Below, one piece after another: positions 51,116 through 62,813 of a stretch of 64,000 nucleotides of DNA. Under the pieces are notes generated by a model. The model searched no databases, was not told where the DNA came from, and was given only the letters and a program-made list of their open reading frames with translations. Where the stretch lies: positions 14,074,001 to 14,138,000 of the forward strand of contig NC_061126.1 of assembly GCF_905220365.1 (NCBI RefSeq). The letters run 5' to 3'. Both the position numbers and the translations under genes were made by a program. This stretch comes from Vanessa cardui. Taxonomy: Eukaryota; Arthropoda; Insecta; Lepidoptera; Nymphalidae. Positions within the stretch are counted from its first letter, which is position 1. Each line of letters opens with the position of its first letter.

Positions 51116-51905
51116 TTGATTATTAAGCTGCGTTCTCGCTAAAGACAAAATACAAATTTTCGTTGTTATCGACTAATGTTAGTCTAGAATTACCTTGAAT
51201 GGATACAATAGATAGGTTTTTTGAAAAAACATTGCATTTACTGAAAGTGAAAGCGCACCTTAACGAGACGGCGTCAGATATTCTGAAAAACAAATGAACC
51301 GAGCGGTATCCCCGACTTCACCGTATTAGCGACTAAAAGCATAATTAATTTAACCTACAATTTAAGTCAATCGAGACTGCTAGTTCTGAAGTAACGATTT
51401 TCAAGGTCCGAAGCGGTTAACCCAACCTTACAAAGGGGACCCTGAGACCACTATTATTCAGATATACGAAAACCAATATCAATTTAGCTATTTCCATTAC
51501 ATAAGCCACAATATTAATATAGAAGGACATAATAAATCACCTATATGGGAGAGGATAAATTGCTCCCGCAATATTTTAATGACGAGAAATTTACGCTCAT
51601 ATAGGACGTTGATACATTCTAATTTAAACGTTGTATTAATAATCTAGCTTATGAGATTTATAATGAAAGTTATTATTATTAATAACATGATTTTTCAGCT
51701 GTTTCTATACTGTCCAAAGTTTTGATTTATTTTTAACAACGATTGAAATAATGTAATATAAATTTCGATACTAAAACAGAATATTAAATAATTACCTATA
51801 TTATCTAATGTTGCCATCAAAATGTCTTGCCATTCTTTCTGTGATAAAAAACAAAAGTGATTCTATTTTTAAAAACTATTAATGATGTTTCATTTGTGTC
51901 CTTAG

Positions 51906-52035
51906 GATTTATCGGCAGCGGACGCGGAGGGAGTGTGGTCTCCTGACATCGAACAGAGTTTCCAGGAGGCCCTTGCGATATACCCTCCGTGCGGCAGGCG
52001 GAAGATCATCCTCTCAGATGAGGGCAAGATGTACG
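51906..52035 (+). CDS. sd: scalloped/TEAD TEA-domain exon, N-terminal half
   Basis: Encodes the start of the TEA/ATTS DNA-binding domain. It opens with DLSAADAEGVWSPDIEQSF, continues through the helix-1 segment QEALAIYPPCGRRK, and ends with DEGKMY plus one base of a glycine codon. The acceptor is ccttag and the donor is a consensus gtgagt at 52036. The residues are almost identical to the TEA domain of animal TEADs and Drosophila Scalloped, so assignment is very secure. It begins in phase 0, continuing the reading frame from the exon ending at 43996, and ends in phase 1, matching the exon at 62212. Intron before it: about 7.9 kb; after it: about 10.2 kb. The product is a nuclear factor that binds MCAT-type (GGAATG-like) sites and recruits Vestigial or Yorkie-type coactivators through a C-terminal domain not in this window. 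Confidence 0.97.
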
Positions 52036-54689
52036 GTGAGTCCGGACATGCTAGATAACCTTATAGGTTTTACCGAGACAATGATAACTTTTCAATTCAA
52101 TCTACACTAATATTTCAAATGCGTAAGACTAAAAGAAAGTGAATCTTATTGAGAATAAGTGTTTATTATTAGTCACTAAAACTAAAGTCAAGTTCATTTA
52201 AAATAATATCTGAATAGTATTTAGCACAGATCATTAGCCGAGCCCAGATATTGTCATGTTCATAAACAACGCCTTCATTATCTGGGTTACTCTCAGTCTT
52301 ACTCACCGCAATCAAGCATCAGTTGTTTACGTAACTTTCTAATATGAACACGTACATGTCAATTTAATTGAATTATGAATTGCTATCAAGGCCATACCTA
52401 AAATGAACAATGGTGTAGCACGAGACAAAAGGCACGGTAGATATTGATGTGAGCCGACAAAGCGGTTTGCGCAATAGGATTCCACGGAAAGACGTGAACC
52501 GACAATTATTATCTCTCTCGATCGGTGTGTCGTCGATTCGAGGAAGCTGCAGTCGCGGCTTTTGTTCAATCTCGCCTGCAATCTTCGAAATTCGCGAACT
52601 AGTTCAGGACACGTGTCCCGTTTTCGACACTTGTTTATTTTTAAAATGGTTCAGTTAGCGGAAAGCGTACGAGCTAAGAAATAAATCTTTGAAAGACTTT
52701 ATTAGATTAGTCTTCCTTTTGAGCTTTTTAATAATAATAATTTCGAACAAACTTCGGGATAGAAATTTGTAATGTGGAATCGTTATTTGAAAATTATATA
52801 GGATCGTATAAAACGTTTCTTAATCTTCGAAATAAAAGGAATACTAATGAATGAATTAATTTATCACAGCAATAAAATCTTGACCGTAAAAACGTTATCG
52901 ACCTAATTTAAACGGAGACTGATGATTGTAATGTAAGCTCAGTTTCTGTAAACTGAAGGGCGAGGGGAATTTTTTCACGGTGCACTGTTAACTAAGGAAG
53001 CTCGTTAACGGTACGTGACGATCACCGAAAGAAACCTTTTCCCTTCACTAAATTAACAGCCGGAGTAAATCTCTCGTGTTTCGAGTAACTTTTGCTGAGA
53101 CACTTTCAAAAATAAATGGATAATGGTTATAATCGTCGTAATCGTGCATGACTTCAGCGTTAGGAATACTGCCAAGATTCTGAGTGTTTTGAGTGTAATT
53201 TGTATCTTAGATGACTGTTTTTTTCCCTGGCAGCGTCGTTAATATCACTTCTTTAGATAATCTTAGTTTTCAGTGCAACGGTAAGAGATTGCGTCAATAC
53301 CTACACACCGCTAGTTCGAACCGGTAAGGTTGTAGCAAAATATAAAACTTTTTAATTTTATGTCTTCATACTAAAACGTATGTCATGATGCCGTTATGTC
53401 AATGTTGTTGGTTTATATTAAAACCCGTCCTACATTAAAAAAAATCTAATATTTCTGGTAAGATTTGTACGATGAACCTGCATCGAAAATAACATTGCCT
53501 GATACTTAGGGGATCGGAGCTCTAGGTCGATATGGTATATATGATATATATATGATATATAATATTCTGAATTCAAAATGATTTTTTTTTATCACAAATA
53601 TAAATTTACTTCAAAAAATTCAATTGTACGATTGATTTCAAACCTCTTTTATAGCCTTAAAACCTCTTTGTTCGCTGAAAAGAAAATTTAAAAAAAAATC
53701 CCATTAATTTCGAATATGTATTTCGGCGAGGAATATTGCAGAGAATGAATGCCATATCGACGACGTATATGAACCAGATAATACAAATGATGACGCCGTG
53801 TTTTGTTTTGATTGAAACTCGTGCACTGAGACTTAAGTCAATAATGAAGAATTGGACGCGATCGTGGAATTCATATTCATCTTAAACTGCGTCAGAGTTA
53901 ACAGCGCCCTTTCAACACGTGCGATAATACGATGCTGATCCATTTGCGTCACATAAAGTTGGATGTCGTGTCAATTTACTGAGGAAGATAAAGAAAAGAG
54001 GGAGTATTCATTTAGCTTACGAAATAAATTAAGGAGAATTAAGAAATTATCACAGGTGGACATTTTATGATGCATAATCGAAATTGGAAAACGAATTTTT
54101 ATTGAAATGAGACATCTTGTAACTGGATGAATTGCATCTTCCTACATCAGAGTTATCATCATCATCAGCGTAGCATCCTGAGTGATACCTTCAGAAGTAC
54201 AAGATGTAAACTTTAATTGGCTTGTTTATGTTCTTCTCTAAACAGCTTGGACTTCACTTTCAACATCCATCTCTTCTTGTCTTAGTCCAAGAATATATCA
54301 TCACTTTCCAATCTAAACAATCCTTAATTAATTAAAAAAATTGAGTCACTGAAAACCTCTATGAAGAATTCATCAATATTATCAGCTTCATAAATTTGTT
54401 AACAACAGTTGTTGCAATAAAACCAATGATTGCTATTAAAATTACGAAACTGCATCGACTATTATGGCCAATACTTCGATTAATTACATATAATTATACT
54501 TTTCATAATAGATATATTGATTAAATATCTCTATGTAGAGCGGCAGTTACACAGTACTAATAAAATATTACTTGAAATACAGATCATTGTCAATACTTAT
54601 CCCATGTGTCATTTATACATTTGATTAGCATTTTGAAACAACTGGACAATACATGAGGTCAATCTATTTATTTATTTTTTAAGAAATTA

Positions 54690-54898
54690 ATATTGGACAT
54701 TACTCAGATCCCATTGTATGTAGCTAAAGCACATGTGTTATGGAAAATCAGAAGTAACGACGGTCCCACCAACACCCAGATCTAAGACAATATAGAAAAG
54801 TAATGAACTTTTTCTACCTTGATTTGGCCTGGAATCAAACCCTTGACCTCGGAGTAGTGTACCCATGACGAACACACTATCGAGTAGTCTGGTCGTCA
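54690..54898 (-). mobile_element. SINE family 1, reverse
   Basis: TATTGGACATTACTCAGATC, ACATGTGTTATGGAAAATCA, GAAGTAACGACGGTCCCACC, GGAATCAAACCC (reverse B box) and ACCCATGACGAACACACTAT. Near full length. Confidence 0.75.
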
Positions 54899-55009
54899 TT
54901 ATTGAATGTTGTTGTGTGTAAGTGTATTATCTTAACTAAATTGCAAAGAAGAACTGGATACCTGGTGATAGGGCCTTGTGTAAGTCCATTAGGGTAGGTG
55001 CAATCTATT

Positions 55010-55255
55010 TATCATATATTGTACCGCCATGCAGCAGTAGTTTGTAATATGCTGCTTCCTTTTGAATGGTAAGTGAGCCTGTTTAACTAAGAGGAAAAAG
55101 GACATAATAACTTAATTCTCAAAGTTGGTAGCGCTTTGGAGTTGCAAGGAATGACCTTTTATGTCTCATAGATCTAATTTCTATAAGTTGTAATTACCAT
55201 TTACCATCAGATGATACCATTTACCATTAGCCCGGACACAAAATGCCTGATGTAG
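55010..55255 (-). mobile_element. diverged copy of the 44795-type repeat
   Basis: GTTGGTAGCGCTTTGGAGTT, GCAAGGAATGACC and ACCATTTACCATCAGATGA resemble the reverse complement of the repeat at 44795. Heavily decayed. Confidence 0.4.
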
Positions 55256-55489
55256 TGCCATTTTTATAGATTCCCTTTAATCTTTCATTTTATATCTAAT
55301 GTGGTATAATATTGTCATCAAAACTTATGCATAAATATACACCAAAGGCATAGAAAACCGGTCTGTTTGGTTTACAGAGATTAAACAAAAACAATAATAA
55401 CAATCGTTATTGGCAAAACTCGACGATAACAGTTATAATTCAGTCAAACAAGCAATTGCAGATTCATTCGACGGACGATGAAACATTTA

Positions 55490-56310
55490 ACTTAGTAACG
55501 GCCGAGAGCGACTGTAATAACTTTCTGGAGACTCGCCATTGTCACGTATGTTACTGGCACAATTGACGTGGAACAATTAAAGGCAGCCACTGCCATTATC
55601 CGCCGGACGCACATTAAGTTCGCGTCAAGCTCCAACATTATACCGCCCGGCTTTAATTAAAGGACTGCCCGAGCTCCCGGGTCGGACCGGGTGGATGGAA
55701 TTGCTAAACAAATCTACCGCAAGCGATGTGTCCACCTTAAGTGATTTAATAGACGGAAAGAAATGTGCCGGTTTAATCTTATCGCCTCTGCGGAAATAAT
55801 CCTTTTAACGGCGTTACGTAATGCACTGTGGATTTTGTTGTTTAAATTAAGGTTTTTTTTTTTTATTTTATATTATAAGCACGTGAAGAAATCTTATATT
55901 ACTTTTTTTTATTTTTTATTTGTGGCGTCTTCTACACTAATTGTAAATTCATTATAATATTCATTTTTAAAGCAGTAGAGCGGTATTAATCTGAACAATT
56001 CGCCGCTACGTAACTAATGTATCTATGAAGTGAGAAATCATGAACATCAAAACTCATAACAGATCATATAACATGTTCAATGATATTTGTCAAGCAATTT
56101 ATTATGGTAGGGGCAGTTGTAAAAGAACATGGTACATAATTGCGGGCGCGCTCGTCCGGACAATATATGGGCGCATTACTCGCGGACGTGTCGGCTCGGC
56201 TTAATCTAGCCCTGAGTGCGTCACCGCCTGTCGTCCGTCACACCCTCGCCCTCTAATCTTCGAGAACTCCTCACAACACTCCCGATACCTTACACTTTGT
56301 AGTTTTATTG
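55490..56310. promoter_or_regulatory. sd: repeat-free GC-moderate intronic block
   Basis: 55490-55750 and 56140-56310 are complex, GC-elevated sequences without any recognised repeat. They contain homeodomain-type TTTAATTAAAGG at about 55650 and several CG-containing words. In a repeat-rich intron of a developmental regulator this pattern suggests an enhancer. The claim rests on composition only. Confidence 0.3.
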
Positions 56311-56814
56311 CTGTCGTCGAGATAAGGGCTCGCCTGTTGTATTAACATATGTTTACATTTTGAATATCGTTACGATGAAGATAGTAATTGTAGCATTTCC
56401 AATTAACTATAATTAAATACATAAAGTAAATTAAGAATGTTTTCTTAAATTCAACTGAAATATAACCCATAAAGCATACAAGTTTCGTAGTTATAACCAA
56501 TGAGAAACGAGCTATTAACACTATCAAGTAATTTGCAAAACTATGAACAACACAAAGTCACAATCAAAGTTGGTGAATGTCTAAAGACATTACACGCGTC
56601 GGATCGGTATATCAATAAGAAGTTACGGAGCCGTCAGGCGGTGCATTATTGCAGCGCCGAGAGGACTTTACCTTGTCATAGAGACAAGTGAGCAGTAATT
56701 TCGCGTAGCTCGAACGATGCGGTGAGTTGTTGGAAACAGTTTGCCTACAAAGCCAGCACTGGCGGCACCGCTGCAGGCGCGTTCGTGAGTTAAGACATTC
56801 AAAACCGCTCAATA

Positions 56815-57115
56815 TCCTGGGAGTATGAAAGTTTCGTCGGCGCACGGCTTCACGTGGTCCGGGGGCGGCGGGCGAGGGGTTCGCCGGGAGGGCTAAACTA
56901 TGCGAAGAATGCGCAATTAGTGAGCGAGCGAGCGTGTAAGGGGCCCGGCCGCGCCGCTAGGCGGCGAACGCAGTAAGAAAATATAAAGAAGGCCCGCCCC
57001 TTCTCCCGCGCCCCTCGTTTAGCGCCCCGCCCGAAGGCATAACTCCCGATTGTCTCCCGAGAAATCCTCCTTAGACCGTCGAAACTCAACCCTTCTGCGA
57101 GGATTCGCCTTGCAT
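56815..57115. promoter_or_regulatory. sd: intronic GC island with GC boxes and TATA-like word
   Basis: The most GC-rich stretch in the window. It holds CCGGGGGCGGCGGGCGAGGG (56858), AAGGGGCCCGGCCGCGCCGC (56939), AAAATATAAAGAAGGCCCGC (56978) and GCGCCCCGCCCGAAGG (57022), that is GC-box-like CCCGCCC/GGGCGG words and ATATAAAG. It lies inside the intron splitting the TEA domain. It could be an alternative promoter, an enhancer or an antisense start. The minus-strand frame over it seems composition-driven. Confidence 0.35.
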
Positions 57116-57119
57116 ATCT

Positions 57120-58480
57120 TCTGTTGGGTCAGCGTGAAATTCTGACCCGACGCTTCTATCATGGCTCGTAATGTTTCTTTTATTGAAAACGACCCTCTTT
57201 TTAACGTTTAACATTTACTATTCCTTTTGCTAAATGAAAAACTCTAACGCTATTACATATTGACGGTTAACTTTGATGTATGCACGGCATAAACATTCTT
57301 CTACAAAACATCGATACATACAACATATTAAGTCATTTTACCGGTCACAGTTTGTTTGAGATGAACTTATCAATTGAATGTTTTAGTAACACAAACATTG
57401 CACAACACACATTATAATGGTAATAAATGTAAGCTTATTACCATTATAAAAATAGAGCTGTAATAAATTAATGCATTTATAATTTGAAGTGCACTCGAAA
57501 ATATAAATAAATTTATATTACAGCTATTCTTGTTGTGGAAATGACGAAATTTATAAAAAAATTATGTAAAACAATAAATTCTAATATCCTAACCCAATTA
57601 GCTAATTAATCGCTCAAATTAATCATAAATTATTTCCTACAAGTAAGCAAGTCAGGGCATTTTTAATCGTGATTTATTCGATTTAATTTTATTTCCGTCA
57701 TTTGTGGAAAATATCCTTAAAATATTCGTTGAAAATTTCTTAAAATAATATCCTCGATGAATTGGGATGAACATAGCGTGGTAACATACCCACACACTAA
57801 TACAAGTAGTGTGTTTTTATATAGCAAAAACGAATGATTTAGCAAACTTGTTTCTGGGGGATGACTTTGGTTGTGGGTTGGGGCCACCTAGGCGTTGTAG
57901 ATGCTCTAAATATTCTAGTATTTCTAGATGGTTTAATCACCAATAGGCCTTAGCTAATGTTTATAAGAGATATCTAGCTGTTTTGAACTCTGCTGGAAAC
58001 CACGTCTACGATTTACTAGATAGGTAATAAACAAAATACTAAATCGTTTCACTGTGGCTTTAAGTGACGCAGATCAACAGAACATTCATAGATAAACATC
58101 TGCCTGATGTCTTCGTATGAGTACAATTCTTACAAATGCCTATTTACCGCACTTTCCTTTTAAATTTGCAAACACTTCATTTTAGTGTATGTCGCTAAAT
58201 AAAATCTAAATTTCTGCTTTTAGAATCCGTAGTTTTGGCTTCACGTTCACGCACTTGGGACAAACGTTTTATAAGTAAACGATAAAGTTCCTACTCTTCT
58301 AAATTCAAAAGTTATTTCATCTCACAAGCTATAGTTGTTTGATTAACCTTACATTAACTGTGTGTATCGTAAAGTCCCCGAGTTATAGTTGCTTCATTCA
58401 AAACGTAGTCAGGGAGAAAGTTATCAGTCAGAATGAGGAAATTGATCCTTACGTGGTCGCTGTTGGTAAAGCTACAGCCG
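57120..58480. other. AT-rich intronic sequence
   Basis: No repeat family or exon recognised; many short A/T runs. Confidence 0.4.
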
Positions 58481-58520
58481 TTACCGTAAGGTAACGTAAC
58501 GTAACGTACCGTAAGGTAAC
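58481..58520. repeat. GTAAC-type short tandem cluster
   Basis: CCGTAAGGTAACGTAACGTA then ACGTACCGTAAGGTAACT: iterated GTAAC and CCGTAAGGTAAC words. Confidence 0.7.
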
Positions 58521-59090
58521 TAGAGTAATCTAGTCACACATTAAATGTTATATTTTATCTTAACCAGTATACGCGTCGCCTAGCAATGTGAAAGAAATTA
58601 TGACGAAAATAGGGCTACTATTATTTTTGTGAAAAGACGGTGATACATTTTTTTCTTAAAAAAAAACTTATTATTATAACACATGAATATACTGAAATAC
58701 ATTTGACTTTCAAAAAATAGAGAATTGTCTTTTATATATCGAACAAAAATGTTTACAATTTTATTCGCTTTATGCATGAAAATAGTACACGAAATTGGTA
58801 AACATCCTATATTCTATAAAGTAATGCAAATGCCATAAATTGATTAGAACTAACTTTTAAAAATTCTAGTTTCCTTAGTTCCGTTGGAGAATACAAATGC
58901 ACTCACGAAACGCACTAATACCGGATATCAGGATACTGTTTTGGTAACATTTTGGCAGCTATTCAATTTACTGAGAAAGATTAAACACTTTACATATATA
59001 CTACGACCCTTAGATGCAATAATCCTTCACGATACGACCCTTAGAAGTAATAACCATAAACGTCATCTTATACGACAAACTTGTACGAAA

Positions 59091-59350
59091 GGGCCGTATG
59101 TAATTCAAATTAGATTTTGAAACCGTGTGACATAAGGAGCTAGATATAAATCTCGTGACAGTCATTCACTCATTCAATTGAATGAAACACTGATATAAAT
59201 GTTTCTCTAAGTTTTAAAGTAATGGCCATATGTAATTCAAATTAGATTTTGAAACCGTATGACACAAGGCGCTAGATATAAATCTCGTTACAATCATTCA
59301 CTCATTCAAGTGAATGAAACACCGATATAAATGTTTCTCTAAGTTTTAAA
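59091..59350. repeat. recent tandem duplication, 132-bp unit
   Basis: ATGTAATTCAAATTAGATTT starts at 59098 and 59230. Both units carry TTGAAACCGT-TGACA, GCTAGATATAAATCTCGT, CATTCACTCATTCAA-TGAATG and AAATGTTTCTCTAAGTTTTA with only scattered differences. Confidence 0.9.
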
Positions 59351-59772
59351 TTTATAGAAACGCCAAACTTAAAGCGTAACGCGTAACTTGGTAAGTTATC
59401 TAATTCGAAATCAAAATTCCGCGCACTACCATTTCTGTGCTGATATAATTACGAAATAATTAAACGCCATGTAATCGTTGTTTAGCCAAAAAGGTCAATT
59501 GGATTGCATGGAATATGAGCGAAGATTTGAGGATCGAATAACGGGCGCTACTGACTTTTCACTTACGCCTTAAGTGCATATAATTAATTATCATACTCAG
59601 CTGTGAGAAATGTCGTGAACAATACATGATTCGATTAAAATTCTTCCACGTGTTAGTTAAAATCAGTGTAGCAACCACGTGCTGAAGAATTTTGAAAGAA
59701 ATGCTTTTATCAAGAAATGTTACATACTGCCTATTATAACGGAGCTAAGTTCACTTGTTGCTTATTAATATC

Positions 59773-59990
59773 TCCTCCGTGGTCGAGTGGTGTGTACATC
59801 GGTTTTCATGGGTACGCCACTCCGAAGTCTCGGGATCGATTCCCGGTCGAGTCCATGTAGAAAAATTCATTAGTTTTCCATGTTGTCTTGGGTCTGTGTG
59901 TGGTACCGTCGTTACTTCTAATTTTCCATAACACGAGTGCTTTAGTTACTTACATTGGGATCAGAGTAGTGTGTGTGACGTTGTCCAATA
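59773..59990 (+). mobile_element. tRNA-derived SINE (family 1)
   Basis: TCCGTGGTCGAGTGGTGTGT head, GGGATCGATTCCCGG B box region, TGTTGTCTTGGGTCTGTGTG, CCATAACACGAGTGCTTTAG and ATTGGGATCAGAGTAGTG, ending GTTGTCCAATA. Confidence 0.8.
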
Positions 59991-59999
59991 TTTATTTAT

Positions 60000-62200
60000 A
60001 TATTGAACATCATCATATACATTGTCTAAAATTAATTTCGTTTTTCCTGTAAATAATTGTACACATATCAATTTAGTATAATCTAGTACTGAGCATGTAT
60101 TCCGCTAGAGCTCGTTGCGAAAACAATCGGAAGGTCATAGCCGTTACGTTAATGTGTTTCTGATGGATCTCCGATAGCTTCCCGCTTGTTGTATAAATTA
60201 TCTGTCTTAAAAAATAAATATGTATTATATGTTCAGGATTCCCCGCCATTTAATATTGCTGTAATTTGAATATAGAATCACATTGGGATGTGAAGCAACC
60301 ATCGATTTGAAATATAGATTATATCAAAAATAACCGAAAAGAAACTCAGTTGTACTATTTTCTCAAATGAAATACATCGTAATTTATTTACGATTAAATT
60401 TATATGTACTGTATCACCGAATACCAACTCGAAAATATCTTATATTTTAATGATTTTTAACATAATATTTGAATTTATTTATAGGAAACGTTGAAGATAT
60501 CTGTGGAATTTTACTATAGAACCGAATACCTTGCCCCAGGAAGGATGTATTAACTTTGCGGAGTCGGAAACTTGGTGTATAAAATGAAACATGCTCTCTC
60601 GAAATCTGGATGACACATTGAATTATATTCCTTAGTTTTTTTGCCTGTTTTAAAGAGATTACTAATTACAGTTACTAATTTATTAATCTGTTATGTAACT
60701 GAAATTAATGGTTACTTTTTTTAATTATAATAGCACATACAAAATTCAATTAGAGTTGGATTCGATAAAAAACCTACATTTTGCGTCATACTTGAAGTAT
60801 TATGAAAAAAACTGAAGTGAAAATTTTATCCATGTACTAATCGGGCAAAAGTTGATGAGAATATTAATAATCTAAGAAGTAATATTTCAGTATTTTACAT
60901 TATTCGTGATTGATATAACAAAGTAACGCTGCAGATGAATTAAAAAAGCAATCAATATTCATATATGGCAACAGTCGACTGCACGCACAATTTCATCCGC
61001 GTGGAGTGCGTAAGAGCGTGGCGCGTTGGCACCGGACCAAATTAGCCAACTAACTAACTAATAAATAATCATCTCTTGTTTTTCTATTCGTCGCCGAATA
61101 GAAGCGTTTCTACTTGATCCTCTGCAACACTATTTATAGAGATGCACACGGCGTCTCGGGTGAAGGCACTCTTAATGTGGGATTCGCGGGCGCGGATGTC
61201 GCCTCGAGCACCGAGGATGTCCCGACGCGACGAATAACATACGACGTGTTTATTTTTCACGCCCACCGTGTTAAAAGCAGCCGTAGTGGCCCCCACTAAT
61301 TTTAACCTAATACCCGCCGTTGAAACTTTATGAAACCGTGCCATAATTTCAGAGCAATTTCAAGAATGTTTTCACTTAGCAGACTTCTAAAGTTTGTTTG
61401 CCGACTTACTACAACTGCCTTTCACTTTAATTTTGAACAAAGTTACGAAGGACTTAAGGTGTATTCAAGTCTGTTATATTATAAAATTTTATTGATTATT
61501 TATTTGAAACCGTTACGCTTTGTATTTTAGTCGATAAATTTAAAAATAGAATATGTTATTCGGTCCTATCGAACGTGTTTCATCATCTATAAAATTTGAC
61601 TGACGATCTACATGAAAATTAATAGATATACGCACGCACGCCTCAACGAGCAGGCAAGGGGTTAATTAAATTCGCACCAGCCGTCTCTCGTCGCCATCGC
61701 ATTCCCCGAATTCAATGAGATTTCAATTTACTTTGGTCTGCCCCAGTCTTGTTCTATACCAGCCTCAAATTAATACACCATTGTTCGATTTAAACTCGCA
61801 TTAGTCGATAGAAAATTCACTGACGTAACATTTGAAATGAATTAATTCACTGCAAAATAATTGTAGCGTTTCAAATATTTCAATATAACTGATCTGTTAA
61901 TAAAATATATTTCATTACCGCTGCCGATCCGCCCCGCATTCCGAACCGACTGCAGTTTCAATAATTGAAAATAGCTATTCAAAATATTTTGAAAATTGTT
62001 TCATAACGAGAGCGGCATCGAGGTTGTGCCGGCATTGCATTGTAGAGCGCGTTTTGATTTGACTATTTGGAATATTTCGCGGGTTATGACAATTGCCGCT
62101 CTTTCTGAACAACTGTTATTCGAAAATTAAATTTATAAAAAAAACTGGCCGTTTTTAACGATCGTATAAATAAAAAAAAGATATTTAATTTGTTGTTTTT
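60000..62200. other. intronic sequence with two GC-elevated patches
   Basis: 61120-61310 has GGGATTCGCGGGCGCGGATG and neighbouring CG-rich words. 61640-61760 and 61920-62060 are complex and repeat-free (AGGGGTTAATTAAATTCGCA). They might be regulatory; no exon is recognised. Confidence 0.3.
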
Positions 62201-62211
62201 TATGTTTACAG

Positions 62212-62342
62212 GACGAAATGAACTTATAGCAAGATATATAAAACTTAGGACAGGGAAGACGCGCACAAGGAAACAGGTCTCATCACACATACAGGTGCTA
62301 GCTAGGCGGAAACTACGCGAAATCCAGGCCAAACTCAAAGTG
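62212..62342 (+). CDS. sd: scalloped/TEAD TEA-domain exon, recognition-helix half
   Basis: Completes the TEA domain. After the split glycine codon it encodes RNELIARYIKLRTGKTR, then TRKQVSSHIQVLARRK (the third, DNA-contacting helix), and ends LREIQAKLKV. The acceptor is tgtttacag and the donor is gtaagt at 62343. It runs from phase 1 to phase 0 and contributes 43 whole codons. This block is the most conserved part of the TEAD family. The LREIQAKLKV ending is of insect Scalloped type, where vertebrate TEADs have a D rather than V at the junction. The exon can splice to the 41-nt exon at 63446 directly, or through the candidate cassette exon at 62715; both choices keep the frame. Open-frame extensions on either side run into intron and are not coding. 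Confidence 0.97.
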
Positions 62343-62714
62343 GTAAGTACATTTCTATTCACCTTTCTCTTACAATGCAAACGGATAAAATTTTAATTAA
62401 AACAGGAGCTGACCTTTCGGGGAATCTCAAATACAACACTATGAAATAAAGCAAAGTCACTCGTGTTCCTACCTAACTTCTGTTATCCTGTTACGTGACA
62501 ATGTAATTCTAAAACTACTCACACATACATGGAGTTCGAAACTAATAACAATGTTTGATTTATATAAAACACGCACACTGATACGTTTGCAATAAAATGT
62601 AGTTATAAAAAAAATTAAAAAAAAATAATAATTCCATATTTAAAACGAAGTTGTCTATTATTTAGTAATCCGTTGATCGAAACGTACCGATTTAAGAGGT
62701 GATAAACAATCTAG

Positions 62715-62813
62715 GACGGTGGTGTGATGAAAGAGAAGGCGATGCAGTCTATGAGCACGCTGTCTAGCGCACAGATAGTGGCGGGATTGCCGCACCCGGC
62801 GTACCATCACACG
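62715..62813 (+). CDS. sd: candidate scalloped/TEAD cassette exon (SSAQIV linker)
   Basis: A 99-nt open segment between ctag (acceptor, ends 62714) and a gtacat donor at 62814. It encodes 33 residues: DGGVMKEKAMQSMSTLSS, then AQIVAGLPHPAYHHT. The core (KxKAxQ-M-LSSAQIV) closely resembles the linker after the TEA domain in vertebrate TEADs (KDKALQ-MSSAQIV), and sits at the corresponding place, between LKV and QFWQPG. Both boundaries are phase 0, so inclusion or skipping keeps the frame. The acceptor has a poor pyrimidine tract and the donor is sub-consensus, which fits alternative rather than constitutive use. The open frame continues past the proposed donor to a stop at about 62940, so an alternative 3' end cannot be excluded. 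Homology is strong; exon boundaries and usage are inferred. Confidence 0.75.

Larger units (their letters stand above)
43997..51905 (+). other. sd: scalloped intron between linker and TEA exon 1
   Basis: About 7.9 kb bounded by gtaaca and ccttag. It holds a Helitron-like copy only about 55 nt after the donor, several SINE and LINE pieces up to 47.7 kb, and a pair of related about 80-bp fragments at 48.9 and 50.7 kb. From 47.7 to 48.9 kb and 49.0 to 50.6 kb I see only AT-rich sequence with short A/T runs. Confidence 0.85.
52036..62211 (+). other. sd: scalloped intron splitting the TEA domain
   Basis: About 10.2 kb from gtgagt to tttacag, interrupting a glycine codon (phase 1). The left part (52.2-54.1 kb) is mostly non-repetitive. 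A reverse SINE sits at 54.7 kb. A GC-rich, largely repeat-free block spans 55.5-57.1 kb. Tandem duplications occur at 59.1 kb and a SINE at 59.8 kb. Between 60.0 and 62.2 kb there is no recognised repeat; 61.1-61.3 and 61.6-62.0 kb are moderately GC-rich. No coding exon is recognised inside. Confidence 0.85.

Noticed and set aside
56898..57089. Minus-strand 63-residue frame in the intronic GC island
   Set aside because: Arg/Ala/Gly-rich through base composition; no start context or homology seen.
62190..62396. Open frame as an independent small protein
   Set aside because: It is the TEA exon extended into both introns past good splice sites.
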